Shown here: one piece after another, positions 27,936 through 36,044 of the stretch
Position numbering within the stretch: position 1 is the first letter of the stretch
Layout: the number at the start of each line of letters is the position of its first letter
Source of the DNA: Elusimicrobia bacterium GWA2_69_24
GTDB taxonomy: Bacteria; Elusimicrobiota; Elusimicrobia; UBA1565
NCBI GenBank assembly: GCA_001799695.1
Contig: MGTY01000017.1
Span: forward strand, 1-44,146
Reading direction: 5' to 3'
Length of the DNA stretch: 44,146 bases
Notes under the pieces: generated by a model
What the model saw: only the letters and a program-made list of their open reading frames with translations
Databases searched by the model: none
Told to the model about the DNA's origin: nothing
Program-made: the position numbers and the translations under genes

Positions 27936-30068
27936 CTACTTAGAGGTCAGGTTGAAGACCGCCCAATCCTCGCGCTCGGGCGGCGGGATGGTGATGTAGT
28001 CCTCGCAGAGGCTCATGTAGAGCTTGGAGGGTTTGTCCTCGGGGAGCATGGCCAGGATCTTCTGAAAATCCCCCTTCGCGGGCTCGAACTGCCGCTTGAG
28101 GAACTTCTCCACGCCGGCGTTATAGAGGACCAGGGTCTCGGACCATTCCTTGGACAGGCTGCCCTTGCGGCCCAGCAGCTCGTGCACCCCGATGGGGATC
28201 GCCTTTCCCACCACGCGCACGCGCCCCAGGAAGCGGCTCTCCACGAAATCCTTGGCCTGCGCCAGGGTGTCGTCTGACGCCATCACGGTCGAGCCGAAAA
28301 ACTTGTTGGCGCCCTCGAGCCGCGAGGCCAGGTTCACGTCGTCGCCGAGCACGGTGTAGGCCAGCTTGCGGGCGGAACCCGTGTTGCCCACGACGACCTC
28401 CCCGGAATTGAGCCCGATGCGCACCGCCGGCCTCTCCGGGATCGTGGGGTCCACGTATTCCCGGTTGAGGCGCTGGATGGTGTTCAGGCAGTCCACCGCG
28501 GCGAGGCAGGCCTTCTTGCGGTGCTCCGGCTCATCGATGGGCGCGTTCCAGAACGCCATGATGCAGTCGCCGATGTACTTATCCACCACGCCGTTGTTGC
28601 GCAGGATGTCGTCGGTCAGCGCGGACAGGTAGACGTTGAGGAACTGGATGAGGTTCTCGGGGGTCATCTTCTCCGAGATGGTGGTGAAGTGCGCGATGTC
28701 CAAAAAGAACATCGTCATGTCGCGCTTCTGCCCGCCCAGCTGGAGCTTGTCGGGATCCTTGACCAGGATGTCCACGACCTCGGGCGCGACGTACTGCCCG
28801 AACATCTGGCGCACCTCGCGCTTCTGCTGGTTTTCCAGCATCGCCTTGTGCACGATGAGCGCCAGGAAGACCCCCAGCAGGGTGACGGCCGGTCCCCAGA
28901 ACTCCAGCACGTAGAGCTTGAGGAAGGCGTAATGGCACGCTCCCACCCAGCCCGCCATCAGCGCCACGAAGGCCCCGCCGGCCAGGAGCGCGTTCAGCCG
29001 CACGATGCGGTTGCCGAGCACCGCGGACAGGATGATGAGCAGGAAGACGACCCAGGTCGGGACGCTGCGCAGGTAGCGGCGGTTGAGGACGTTGTCGATG
29101 AAGTTGGCGTGGAAGAGCACCCCGGGGGTCGAGCCGTCGAAGGCGGTGGGGAAGTGGTCGAAGGCGCCCGAGGCCGTGGAGCCGACCAGGACGATGCCCC
29201 CCTTGAGCTGGACCTTCTCCGCCGCGTTGAGCTGGCGCTCGAGCACGCGCCAGGCGGGGATCATGGCGAAGCCCTCCTTGCCCGGGACCACGTGGGGCTT
29301 GAGGGTGCCGTCGTCCTGGGGGATGAGCTCGATGGTCTCCGGGCGGTTGCCCCTGAGGTTCAGGCGGATCTGGTTCGCGCCCACGAGCGCGACATAATCC
29401 TCGGGGCTCTTGCCCTCGAAGACCGACAGGACCTTGTGGCCGAAGGTGGCCTGCCGCTCCGGGTCGCTTACCCAGGTGTCGCGGAGCTGCTGGTCGCCGC
29501 TGCGCCCCATCATCAGGGGCACCACCCGGACGGACCCGTCGGGGTCGATGTACGCCTGGGTCACCAGGCCGAAGGACTTGACCACCTTGCGCAGCCTCTC
29601 GAACGGGAAGCCGAACGTCCACAGCGTCTTCTGCCGCCATTCCTCGGTGTCGCTCTGGACCGGACCGCCCAGGACGACCTTCTCCCCCGCCTCCTGGACC
29701 GCCTGGATGAGCGCCTGGTCCTCGGCCGGGGTCGAGGGGTCGAGGAACATGATATCGAAGCCCACCACCTTGACCCCGAGGGGCCAGAGCTCCTTCAGGA
29801 GCGTGCGATAGACGCCGCGGGGCCAGGGATAGGACCCCACCTTCTTCAAGGAGGTGTCGTCGATGGTGACCACCGTGATGCGGGCGTCCCCCTGCTCCAT
29901 CCCCCGCCAGCGGTAGAGCTGGTCGATCCACGCGTTGTCGAAACGCTCGAACAGCATGAAGAACTGGGCCACCAGGACGATCAGGGTGAAGCCGATGGTG
30001 AAGCGCTTGGCGAAGACGGATACCTTGCGCTTCTTCTCTTCCTTCGTCGCGGGCTTCGGGGGCGTCAT
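27936..30068 (-). CDS. CHASE2-domain class III adenylate/guanylate cyclase
   Basis: 710 residues. A first membrane helix (about 22-42) is followed by an extracytoplasmic CHASE2 sensor domain (about 60-330, with VTIDDTSLKKVGSYPWPRGV and GKIVLVGSTASG-like GGIVLVGSTASGAFDHF), three more membrane helices (about 335-410), then a class III cyclase domain (about 440-620). Metal Asp residues lie in MFFLDIAHFTTISE and KYIGDCIMAFWNAP; the ribose/transition-state residues are in YTVLGDDVNLASRLE. These support catalysis, most likely ATP to cAMP, though GTP cannot be excluded. A C-terminal TPR-like stretch follows (LVLYNAGVEKFLKRQFEPAKGDF). ATG at 30068 has GAGG 7 nt upstream. It lies 10 nt after ccdA. 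Confidence 0.9.
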   Translation of the reverse strand: MTPPKPATKEEKKRKVSVFAKRFTIGFTLIVLVAQFFMLFERFDNAWIDQLYRWRGMEQGDARITVVTIDDTSLKKVGSYPWPRGVYRTLLKELWPLGVKVVGFDIMFLDPSTPAEDQALIQAVQEAGEKVVLGGPVQSDTEEWRQKTLWTFGFPFERLRKVVKSFGLVTQAYIDPDGSVRVVPLMMGRSGDQQLRDTWVSDPERQATFGHKVLSVFEGKSPEDYVALVGANQIRLNLRGNRPETIELIPQDDGTLKPHVVPGKEGFAMIPAWRVLERQLNAAEKVQLKGGIVLVGSTASGAFDHFPTAFDGSTPGVLFHANFIDNVLNRRYLRSVPTWVVFLLIILSAVLGNRIVRLNALLAGGAFVALMAGWVGACHYAFLKLYVLEFWGPAVTLLGVFLALIVHKAMLENQQKREVRQMFGQYVAPEVVDILVKDPDKLQLGGQKRDMTMFFLDIAHFTTISEKMTPENLIQFLNVYLSALTDDILRNNGVVDKYIGDCIMAFWNAPIDEPEHRKKACLAAVDCLNTIQRLNREYVDPTIPERPAVRIGLNSGEVVVGNTGSARKLAYTVLGDDVNLASRLEGANKFFGSTVMASDDTLAQAKDFVESRFLGRVRVVGKAIPIGVHELLGRKGSLSKEWSETLVLYNAGVEKFLKRQFEPAKGDFQKILAMLPEDKPSKLYMSLCEDYITIPPPEREDWAVFNLTSK

Positions 30069-30078
30069 GATGTCACCT

Positions 30079-30810
30079 CTACAGGCCCATCTTACCAAAG
30101 AATGCGACCCAGCCGGGGAAGCGGGACAGGAGCCAGCCGGAGAAGCGCCCGTACCCCCCGGCCGCGAGGAACGCGCCCAGAAGGGCCAGGACCGCTCCCA
30201 TGCCCTTCTCGATGGCGGGCAGGGCGGGCTTGACGCGGTTGAGTACCTTGGAGGAGCGCTCGACCGCCGCCGCGCAGAGGAGGAGGGGCACCGCGAAGCC
30301 CAGGGAGTAGACGCTCAACAGGAGGATCCCCTTGGCCGCGGAGCCGGAACGGGAGGCCAGGATCAGGATCCCGGCCAGGACGGGGCCCACGCACGGCGTC
30401 CACCCGGCGGCGAAAGCGGCCCCCACCAGGACGGAGCCGAAGAACCCCGCGGGCTTCTCCCGGAAGTGGACGCGCGCCTCACGGAATAGGAAATCCGCCT
30501 TGAGCAGGCCCGCCATCCACAGGCCCAGGAGGACCAGGACCCCGCCGCCGACCCGCTCGATCCAGACCCGGTAGCGGAACAGGAGCGACCCCAACAAAGA
30601 CGCCGAGGCCCCCATGGCGATGAAGACCATGGAGAACCCCGCGATGAACAACCCGGCGTGGATCAGAGTGAGGCGCCGCGGCGTGCTCGCGCTCAGCTCC
30701 TGGAAGGTCGTGCCGGTGAGGTAGGCGAGATAGATGGGGATGAGCGGCAGGACGCACGGGGAGAAGAAGCTCGCCATCCCCGCCAGGAATGCGATCCCCA
30801 GCTCTCCCAT
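30079..30810 (-). CDS. ccdA: Cytochrome c biogenesis protein CcdA
   Basis: 243 residues with about six membrane helices. It moves reducing power from cytosolic thioredoxin across the membrane, for cytochrome c maturation or periplasmic disulfide reduction. The redox Cys pair is visible in FFSPCVLPLIPIY (helix 1) and AGWTPCVGPVLAG (helix 4), the paired pattern of this family. The start at 30810 has no strong ribosome site; an internal Met before ASFFSPC is too close to the first helix. It begins 21 nt past sucD. No periplasmic thioredoxin partner is encoded next to it. Confidence 0.9.
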   Translation of the reverse strand: MGELGIAFLAGMASFFSPCVLPLIPIYLAYLTGTTFQELSASTPRRLTLIHAGLFIAGFSMVFIAMGASASLLGSLLFRYRVWIERVGGGVLVLLGLWMAGLLKADFLFREARVHFREKPAGFFGSVLVGAAFAAGWTPCVGPVLAGILILASRSGSAAKGILLLSVYSLGFAVPLLLCAAAVERSSKVLNRVKPALPAIEKGMGAVLALLGAFLAAGGYGRFSGWLLSRFPGWVAFFGKMGL

Positions 30811-30824
30811 CGGCCGCTGGTCCA

Positions 30825-30841
30825 GCCGGGCTCAGCCCGGC
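30825..30841 (-). other. Hairpin spanning the sucD stop codon
   Basis: GCCGGGC-TCA-GCCCGGC: a perfect 7-bp stem whose 3-nt loop is the sucD stop codon (TGA on the minus strand). There is no T tract, so it is not a standard terminator; it might slow ribosomes or RNA decay between sucD and ccdA, or be chance in GC-rich sequence. Confidence 0.35.
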
Positions 30842-31737
30842 CGGCCCGCCAGACCCGCCATCGAAAGCGCCACGGCCTCGCCGATCCCGCTCAGGTTGTC
30901 GACCACGCGCACGCCGACGCGGCGCAGGGCCTCCACCTTGGCGGCGTGGCCGCCGGAAGCGCCCTCGATGATCGCCCCCGCGTGCCCCATGCGGCGGCCG
31001 GGAGGCGCGGTCTTGCCGGCGATGAAGGCGTAGACCGGCTTGGACATGTGGTTCTTGAAGAACTCGGCCGCTTCCTCTTCCGCGGAGCCGCCGATCTCTC
31101 CGATCATGACCACGGCCTTGGTGGCCTCGTCGCCCTCGAAGAGCTTGAGCATGTCGATGAAGTTGGAGCCCTGGATCGGGTCGCCGCCGATGCCGACCAC
31201 GGTGGACTGGCCGATGCCCTGGCAGGTGAGCTGCCAGGCCGCCTCGTAGGTGAGCGTGCCGGAGCGCGAGACGATGCCCACGGGCCCGGGCTTGTGGATG
31301 AAGCCGGGCATGATGCCGACCCGGCACTCCTCGGGGGTGATGACCCCGGGGCAGTTCGGCCCGATGAGCCGGACCGCCTGGCCGGAGGCTTCGCGCCGCC
31401 GCAGTTCGGCCTTCACCCGGGCCATGTCGAGCACCGGGATGCCCTCGGTGATGCAGACGATGAGGCGGACCCCGGCGTCGGCCGCCTCCAGGATCGCGTC
31501 CGCGGCGAACGGCGGCGGGACGAAGATGAGGGAGACGTTCGCGCCCCGGGCGAGGACCGCCGCGCCCACCGTGTCGAACACCGGCAGGCCCAGGTGTTCG
31601 GAGCCGCCCTTGCCCGGGGTGACCCCGCCCACGACCTGCGTGCCGTATTCCAGCGAGAGCTTGGCGTGGAAGGTCCCCGTGGCCCCCGTGAAGCCCTGCA
31701 CGATGACGCGCGAATTCTTGTCCACCAGGATGCTCAT
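30832..31737 (-). CDS. sucD: Succinyl-CoA synthetase alpha subunit
   Basis: 301 residues. With SucC it interconverts succinyl-CoA and succinate with formation or use of ATP/GTP. CoA-binding [51 protein letters not shown] and the phospho-His motif [10 protein letters not shown] are present. ATG at 31737 overlaps the sucC stop in ATGA, so translation is coupled. A much longer upstream reading frame in the same phase lies over sucC and is not coding. Confidence 0.96.
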   Translation of the reverse strand: MSILVDKNSRVIVQGFTGATGTFHAKLSLEYGTQVVGGVTPGKGGSEHLGLPVFDTVGAAVLARGANVSLIFVPPPFAADAILEAADAGVRLIVCITEGIPVLDMARVKAELRRREASGQAVRLIGPNCPGVITPEECRVGIMPGFIHKPGPVGIVSRSGTLTYEAAWQLTCQGIGQSTVVGIGGDPIQGSNFIDMLKLFEGDEATKAVVMIGEIGGSAEEEAAEFFKNHMSKPVYAFIAGKTAPPGRRMGHAGAIIEGASGGHAAKVEALRRVGVRVVDNLSGIGEAVALSMAGLAGRPG

Positions 31738-32903
31738 GACTTGCCTCCCACGGCGGCGACGGCTTTCTGCGCGGCGTCCCAGAGGCTGTCGGCCAGGGTC
31801 AACTTCAGCCCCGACTTCTTGAGGAGGGTCCGCCCTTCCGACACCCGCGTGCCCTCGAGCCGGACGACGAGGGGCACGGTCAGCTTCACCTTCTTGACCG
31901 CGGCCAGGACGCCCTCCGCGATGGTGTCGCAGCGCATGATGCCGCCGAAGATGTTGATGAGGACGACCTTCACCTTCTTGTCCTTCAGGATGAGCTGGAA
32001 GGCGCGGGTCACCTGCTCCGCGGTGGCGCCGCCGCCCACGTCCAGGAAGTTCGCGGGGCGGCCGCCGGCCAGCTCCACGGTGTCCATGGTCGCCATGGCC
32101 AGGCCGGCGCCGTTGACCATGCACCCGATCGTGCCGTCCAGGCCGATGTAATTGATGCCGACCTTGTGGGCCTCCCGCTCCAGGGGGGTGGCCTCCGGGT
32201 CCTTGCGCTGCGCCAGCGCGCCCTGGCGGAAGAGGGCGTTGTCGTCGGTCACGATCTTCGCGTCGAGGGCCACGAGCTTGCCCTGCTTGGTGATGATGAG
32301 GGGATTGACCTCCACGAGGGAACCGTCGAGGTCGAGGAACACCCGCGCCAGGGCCGTGGCCATGCGCACGAAGCTCCCCAGGAGCTCCGCGGGGATCCGG
32401 AGTCCGCCGGCCAGGCGCCGGGCCTGGAACGCTTCCAGGCCGCGCACCGGGTCCACGGGCTCCTTGAGGATGGCCTCGGGCCGGGTCCGGGCCAGCTCCT
32501 CGATCTCCATGCCGCCCTCGGCCGAGGCGATGACGACTGGACGGGCCCCCTTGCGGTCCATGACGATGGAAAGATAGATCTCCCGGACGATATCCGAGGA
32601 CTTGTCCACGAGCACCTCGTGGACCTTGAGCCCCTGGGCCCCGGTCTGCTTGGTGATCAGGCGCATGCCCAGCATCTTGGCGGCGACCTCGCGGGCCTCC
32701 TGGGGGGTCTTGGCGAACTTGACCCCGCCGGCCTTGCCGCGGCCGCCGGCGAGCACCTGCGCCTTCAGGACCCAGGGTCCCTTCCCGGCGCGCTTGAGCG
32801 CGGCAGGCAAGCCGCGGGCGTCTCGGATGACCCCCCCGGTATCCGGCACGGGGATGTCGTATTTGCGGAAGATATCCTTGGATTCATATTCGAGGAGCTT
32901 CAT
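31734..32903 (-). CDS. sucC: Succinyl-CoA synthetase beta subunit
   Basis: 389 residues, full length. N-terminal ATP-grasp domain ([52 protein letters not shown]) and C-terminal CoA ligase domain ([45 protein letters not shown]). ATG at 32903 has AAGGAG about 11 nt before it. Transcription probably starts near 32935 from the palindromic AT box shared with korC. Downstream, sucD overlaps by 4 nt. Confidence 0.96.
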   Translation of the reverse strand: MKLLEYESKDIFRKYDIPVPDTGGVIRDARGLPAALKRAGKGPWVLKAQVLAGGRGKAGGVKFAKTPQEAREVAAKMLGMRLITKQTGAQGLKVHEVLVDKSSDIVREIYLSIVMDRKGARPVVIASAEGGMEIEELARTRPEAILKEPVDPVRGLEAFQARRLAGGLRIPAELLGSFVRMATALARVFLDLDGSLVEVNPLIITKQGKLVALDAKIVTDDNALFRQGALAQRKDPEATPLEREAHKVGINYIGLDGTIGCMVNGAGLAMATMDTVELAGGRPANFLDVGGGATAEQVTRAFQLILKDKKVKVVLINIFGGIMRCDTIAEGVLAAVKKVKLTVPLVVRLEGTRVSEGRTLLKKSGLKLTLADSLWDAAQKAVAAVGGKS

Positions 32904-32941
32904 AGGCTGGTATCTCCTTAAAAAAACGATACGACCCATAT

Positions 32942-32949
32942 ATTATAAT
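32942..32949. promoter_or_regulatory. Bidirectional overlapping -10 elements for sucCD and the kor operon
   Basis: TATTATAATA (32941-32950) is a near-palindrome that contains TATAAT on the plus strand (32944-32949) and TATAAT on the minus strand (32947-32942). On the plus side 6 nt separate it from the korC ATG (leaderless geometry); on the minus side it gives a leader of about 32 nt to sucC. The surrounding bases are the most AT-rich of the neighbourhood. -35 boxes are not clear on either side. Confidence 0.55.
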
Positions 32950-32955
32950 ATCGTC

Positions 32956-33543
32956 ATGACCATGAAGAACAGGATCGAGGTGAAGATCGGAGGCTTCGGC
33001 GGCCAAGGCGTCATACTGGCCGGACAGATCGTGGGCAAGGCGGCCTCCCTCTTCGACGGGAAGCACGCCGCGTTCACCCAGAGTTTCGGCCCGGAAGCCC
33101 GGGGCAGCGCCTGCAGTTCCCAGGTGATCGTCTCCGCGGAGCGCATCCTCTACCCGTATGTGAAATTCCCGGACATCCTCGTGGTCATGTCCCAGGAGGC
33201 TTTCGTCAAGTTCTCCCCCGCGCTCAAGCCCGACGGGATGCTGATCTATGAGAAGTCCCTGGTGACCCCGGTGGACCTGCCGGCGTCGGTCCGCACCGCG
33301 GGCATCCCCTCGACCCAGCTGGCCGAGGAGCTGGGACGCCGCATCACCTCCAACATCGTCATGACCGGGTTCTTCGCCGCGGTCACCGGGATCGTCAGCG
33401 AGGAGGCCACGCGCAAGGCGGTCATGGACTCCGTTCCGAAGGGGACCGAGAAGCTGAACCTTGAGGCGTTCGAGAAAGGCTTCGCATATGGGCGCGCGCA
33501 CGCGGCGCCGGCGGCCGCCGGCGCCGCCCAGAGGGGACACTGA
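32956..33543 (+). CDS. korC: 2-oxoacid:ferredoxin oxidoreductase gamma subunit
   Basis: 195 residues. It is the gamma subunit of a four-domain 2-oxoacid:ferredoxin oxidoreductase, with GGFGGQGVILAGQIVGKAA at the N-terminus and TQSFGPEARGSACSSQVIVS, both strongly typical of KorC/PorG types. The start at 32956 (ATG, 6 nt after TATAAT) implies a leaderless mRNA; a second ATG follows at 32962. A long frame upstream runs across the sucC promoter and is not coding. The next subunit gene begins after 7 nt. Confidence 0.92.
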   Translation: MTMKNRIEVKIGGFGGQGVILAGQIVGKAASLFDGKHAAFTQSFGPEARGSACSSQVIVSAERILYPYVKFPDILVVMSQEAFVKFSPALKPDGMLIYEKSLVTPVDLPASVRTAGIPSTQLAEELGRRITSNIVMTGFFAAVTGIVSEEATRKAVMDSVPKGTEKLNLEAFEKGFAYGRAHAAPAAAGAAQRGH

Positions 33544-33550
33544 GGCCGCC

Positions 33551-34711
33551 ATGGATACACCGAACAAAGAGACGACTCCCGGGACCTCCCCCGCACCGCG
33601 CCGCGTGAAGCCCAAGCTGGTCGTGGACTGGGAGAGGTGCAAGGGCTGCGGCTTCTGCGTCGAATTCTGCCCCAAGGAAGCCCTCGACCTCTCCGGCGAC
33701 TTCAACCGGAAGGGCTACCATCCGCCCGTGGTCGACGACGCCAAGTGCGTCGGCTGCAACATCTGCGAGCTGATCTGCCCCGAGTTCTCCATCTTCTGCA
33801 AGGACGCCGAGGGGGCGCCGGCGCGCAAGGGCAAGGAGCCGAAGAAGACCCACCTGGCCGAACCCCTGCTCCGGATGGACCGGATGCCCCACATCTGGTG
33901 CCCCGGCTGCGGCATCGGGACCACGGTCAACTGCTTCACCGTCGCGCTGTCCCAGTGCGGCATCCCCCGCGAGAAGATCGGCCTCGTCTCCGGCATCGGC
34001 TGCACGGGCCGGGTGGCGGGCTACGTGAACCTGGATTCCTTCCACACCACGCACGGCCGGGCCATCCCTTTCGCCACGGGCCTGGCGCTGGGCAACCCCG
34101 ACATGAAGGTCGTCGTCTACAGCGGGGACGGGGACCTGACGGCCATCGGCGGCAACCACTTCATCCACGCCGCCCGGCGGAACATGAACCTGACGGTCAT
34201 CCTGGTGAATAACTTCATCTACGGGATGACCGGCGGCCAGACCGCCCCGACCACGCCGATCGACGCGAAGTCCTCGACCTCGCCCTACGGCGCCTCCGAG
34301 CCGCCTTTCAACCTGGCCCACCTGGCGGAGACCTGCGGCGCGACCTACGTCGCGCGCTGGACCGCCCTGCACACCCGCCAACTGACCCGCGCCATGCAGG
34401 AGGCCCTCAACAAGAAGGGCTTCTCCTTCATCGAGATCATCGCGCCCTGCCCGACGCTGTTCCTCCGGCTCAACAAGCTGGGCGACGGCTTGAGCATGAT
34501 GCGCTTCTTCCGGGACAACTCGGAGATCCAGAACGGGGCCGACACGCGCAGCGTGGCCATCCCCTACCAGGGGAAGATCGTCCTGGGGAAATTCGTGGAC
34601 AAGGAAGAGCCCACCTGGCTCGACCGCATGAACAATCAGATGAGCAAGGCCCTGGGGACGCGGCACGTCCCCTATGGCGCCCCGAAAAAGGAAGGAGAGG
34701 CCAAGTCATGA
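33551..34711 (+). CDS. korB: 2-oxoacid:ferredoxin oxidoreductase, ferredoxin-beta fusion (KorD-KorB)
   Basis: 386 residues. The first 105 carry a bacterial two-cluster ferredoxin domain (CKGCGFCVEFCPKEA and CVGCNICELICPEF, eight Cys for two [4Fe-4S] clusters), equal to a separate KorD subunit. The rest is the thiamine-diphosphate-binding beta subunit: IWCPGCGIGTTVN, GCTGR, YSGDGDLTAIGGNHFIHAAR and VNNFIYGMTGGQTAPTTP. The complex decarboxylates a 2-oxoacid (likely 2-oxoglutarate, given sucCD nearby) and passes electrons to ferredoxin, or runs in reverse to fix CO2. ATG at 33551 follows a GAGG. Overlaps korA by 4 nt. Confidence 0.93.
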   Translation: MDTPNKETTPGTSPAPRRVKPKLVVDWERCKGCGFCVEFCPKEALDLSGDFNRKGYHPPVVDDAKCVGCNICELICPEFSIFCKDAEGAPARKGKEPKKTHLAEPLLRMDRMPHIWCPGCGIGTTVNCFTVALSQCGIPREKIGLVSGIGCTGRVAGYVNLDSFHTTHGRAIPFATGLALGNPDMKVVVYSGDGDLTAIGGNHFIHAARRNMNLTVILVNNFIYGMTGGQTAPTTPIDAKSSTSPYGASEPPFNLAHLAETCGATYVARWTALHTRQLTRAMQEALNKKGFSFIEIIAPCPTLFLRLNKLGDGLSMMRFFRDNSEIQNGADTRSVAIPYQGKIVLGKFVDKEEPTWLDRMNNQMSKALGTRHVPYGAPKKEGEAKS

Positions 34712-36036
34712 CCCGAACCCCCGCAGCAGTGCAGGCTCCCCTGGCCGGATTCACCGGCGCCGATCCCGCGGGCGTGGCGTCGGGCGATCACTTCATGGAC
34801 GGCGACTTCGCCTGCGCCGAGGGCGCGCTGGCCGCCGGCTGCCGCTTCATCGCGGGCTACCCCATCACCCCCTCCACGGAGGTCGTGGAGCACTTCGCCC
34901 GCCGTATCCCGACCATCGGGGGGGTCTTCATCCAAATGGAGGACGAGATCGCCGCCTCCATCGCCATCCAGGGCGCGGTCTGGGCCGGCCACAAGTCCAT
35001 GACCGTCACCTCGGGCCCCGGGTTCTCCCTCATGATGGAGCACATCGGGCTGGCCGCCATGGCCGAGGTCCCCTGCGTGTTCGTGGACGTGCAGCGGGGC
35101 GGCCCCTCCACGGGCCTGCCCACCCTCCCGGGGCAGGCGGACGTCATGCAGGCCCGCTGGGGCTCCCACGGCGACTACGAGATCATCGCCATCTGCCCCA
35201 ACTCCCCCCAGGAGTCCTTCGATTTCACGATCGACGCCTTCAACCTGGCCGAGCAGTACCGCGTGCCGGTCATGCTCATGATGGACGAGTGCGTGGGCCA
35301 CATGCACGAAAAAGTCACCATCCCCCGGCCCGAGGACATCAAGATCTTCCCGCGGCGCTGGACTAAGCAGGCGGTCGGCTCCTACCTCCCCTACAAGCCC
35401 GAGTTCGACGGCTGGATCCCCGGGATGGTCAAGGCGGGGGACGGCCATTTCTTCCACATCACCGGCCTCACCCATGACGAGCGGGGCTACCCCGCGATGA
35501 GCGTCGAGTGCCAGGAGTCCTTGGTGCGCCGCCTGGTGGACAAGATCCGCCTCAACGCGGACGCGATCTGCCGCTGCGAGGAGATCGGCCTGGAAGACGC
35601 CGAGATCGTCCTGATCGCCTACGGCATCACCTCCCGGGTCGCTTACGCGGCCATGGAGGAGGCCCGGCGGCGGGGGCTGAAGGTGGGCCTGCTGCGCCCC
35701 ATCATCCTCTGGCCCTTCCCCGAGCGCCGCATCCGCGAGCTGGCGGAGAAGGTCAACACCTTCGTGGTGGCGGAGCTCAACTACGGGCAGCTGTCGCTCG
35801 AGGTGGAGCGCTGCGCCGCCGGCAAGGCGGACACCATCCTCATCGGCCACGGCGGCGGCACGGTACACGAACCGGAGGCCATCCTGGAAGTGCTCCTGCG
35901 CGCGGCCCCTGACGCTATCGGCCGTCAGGGACCGCGCAAGAGAATGTCTCCCTTACGCGCGGCCCCTGACGCTATCGACCGTCAGGGACCGCGCAAGAGA
36001 ATGTCTCCCTTACGCGCGGCCGGGAAGAAGCGCTGA
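34708..36036 (+). CDS. korA: 2-oxoacid:ferredoxin oxidoreductase alpha subunit
   Basis: 442 residues. It is the KorA-type alpha subunit: AGYPITPSTEVVEHF, FIQMEDEIAASIAIQGAVWAG, TSGPGFSLMMEHIGLAAMAE, VQRGGPSTGLPT, and a C-terminal domain with LLRPIILWPFPERRI and AELNYGQLSLEVER. It is completed by a tail that contains two copies of a 19-residue repeat starting RAAPDAI(G/D)RQGPRKRM. Removing the two repeats restores a normal ending, ILEVLLRAAGKKR. The repeat comes from palindromic DNA inserted in frame (see the repeat at 35899-36021). ATG overlaps the korB stop (ATGA). Confidence 0.92.
   Translation: MTRTPAAVQAPLAGFTGADPAGVASGDHFMDGDFACAEGALAAGCRFIAGYPITPSTEVVEHFARRIPTIGGVFIQMEDEIAASIAIQGAVWAGHKSMTVTSGPGFSLMMEHIGLAAMAEVPCVFVDVQRGGPSTGLPTLPGQADVMQARWGSHGDYEIIAICPNSPQESFDFTIDAFNLAEQYRVPVMLMMDECVGHMHEKVTIPRPEDIKIFPRRWTKQAVGSYLPYKPEFDGWIPGMVKAGDGHFFHITGLTHDERGYPAMSVECQESLVRRLVDKIRLNADAICRCEEIGLEDAEIVLIAYGITSRVAYAAMEEARRRGLKVGLLRPIILWPFPERRIRELAEKVNTFVVAELNYGQLSLEVERCAAGKADTILIGHGGGTVHEPEAILEVLLRAAPDAIGRQGPRKRMSPLRAAPDAIDRQGPRKRMSPLRAAGKKR
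35899..36021 (+). repeat. 57-bp palindromic tandem repeat inserted in frame in korA
   Basis: Two full 57-bp copies start at 35899 and 35956, followed by a 9-bp partial copy (CGCGCGGCC, 36013-36021); the full copies differ at one base. Each contains a 15-bp inverted repeat with one mismatch (35900-35914 with 35923-35937 in copy 1; 8-nt loop) and then an 18-bp spacer that itself carries GAGA-ATG-TCTC. The first 9 bp recurring at the end looks like a target-site duplication. All 114 extra bases are in frame (38 codons), so korA stays intact. Similar in-frame palindromic elements are known in Rickettsia; no homology to them is claimed. Confidence 0.85.
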
Positions 36037-36044
36037 GCGGGGGC

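Noticed and set aside
32602-32955. N-terminal extension of korC across the sucC promoter
   Set aside because: The extension overlaps sucC and has no similarity to gamma subunits; the conserved protein begins after the TATAAT box.
35899-36021. CRISPR array
   Set aside because: Only two full units with identical rather than variable spacers, inside a coding region, no cas genes.
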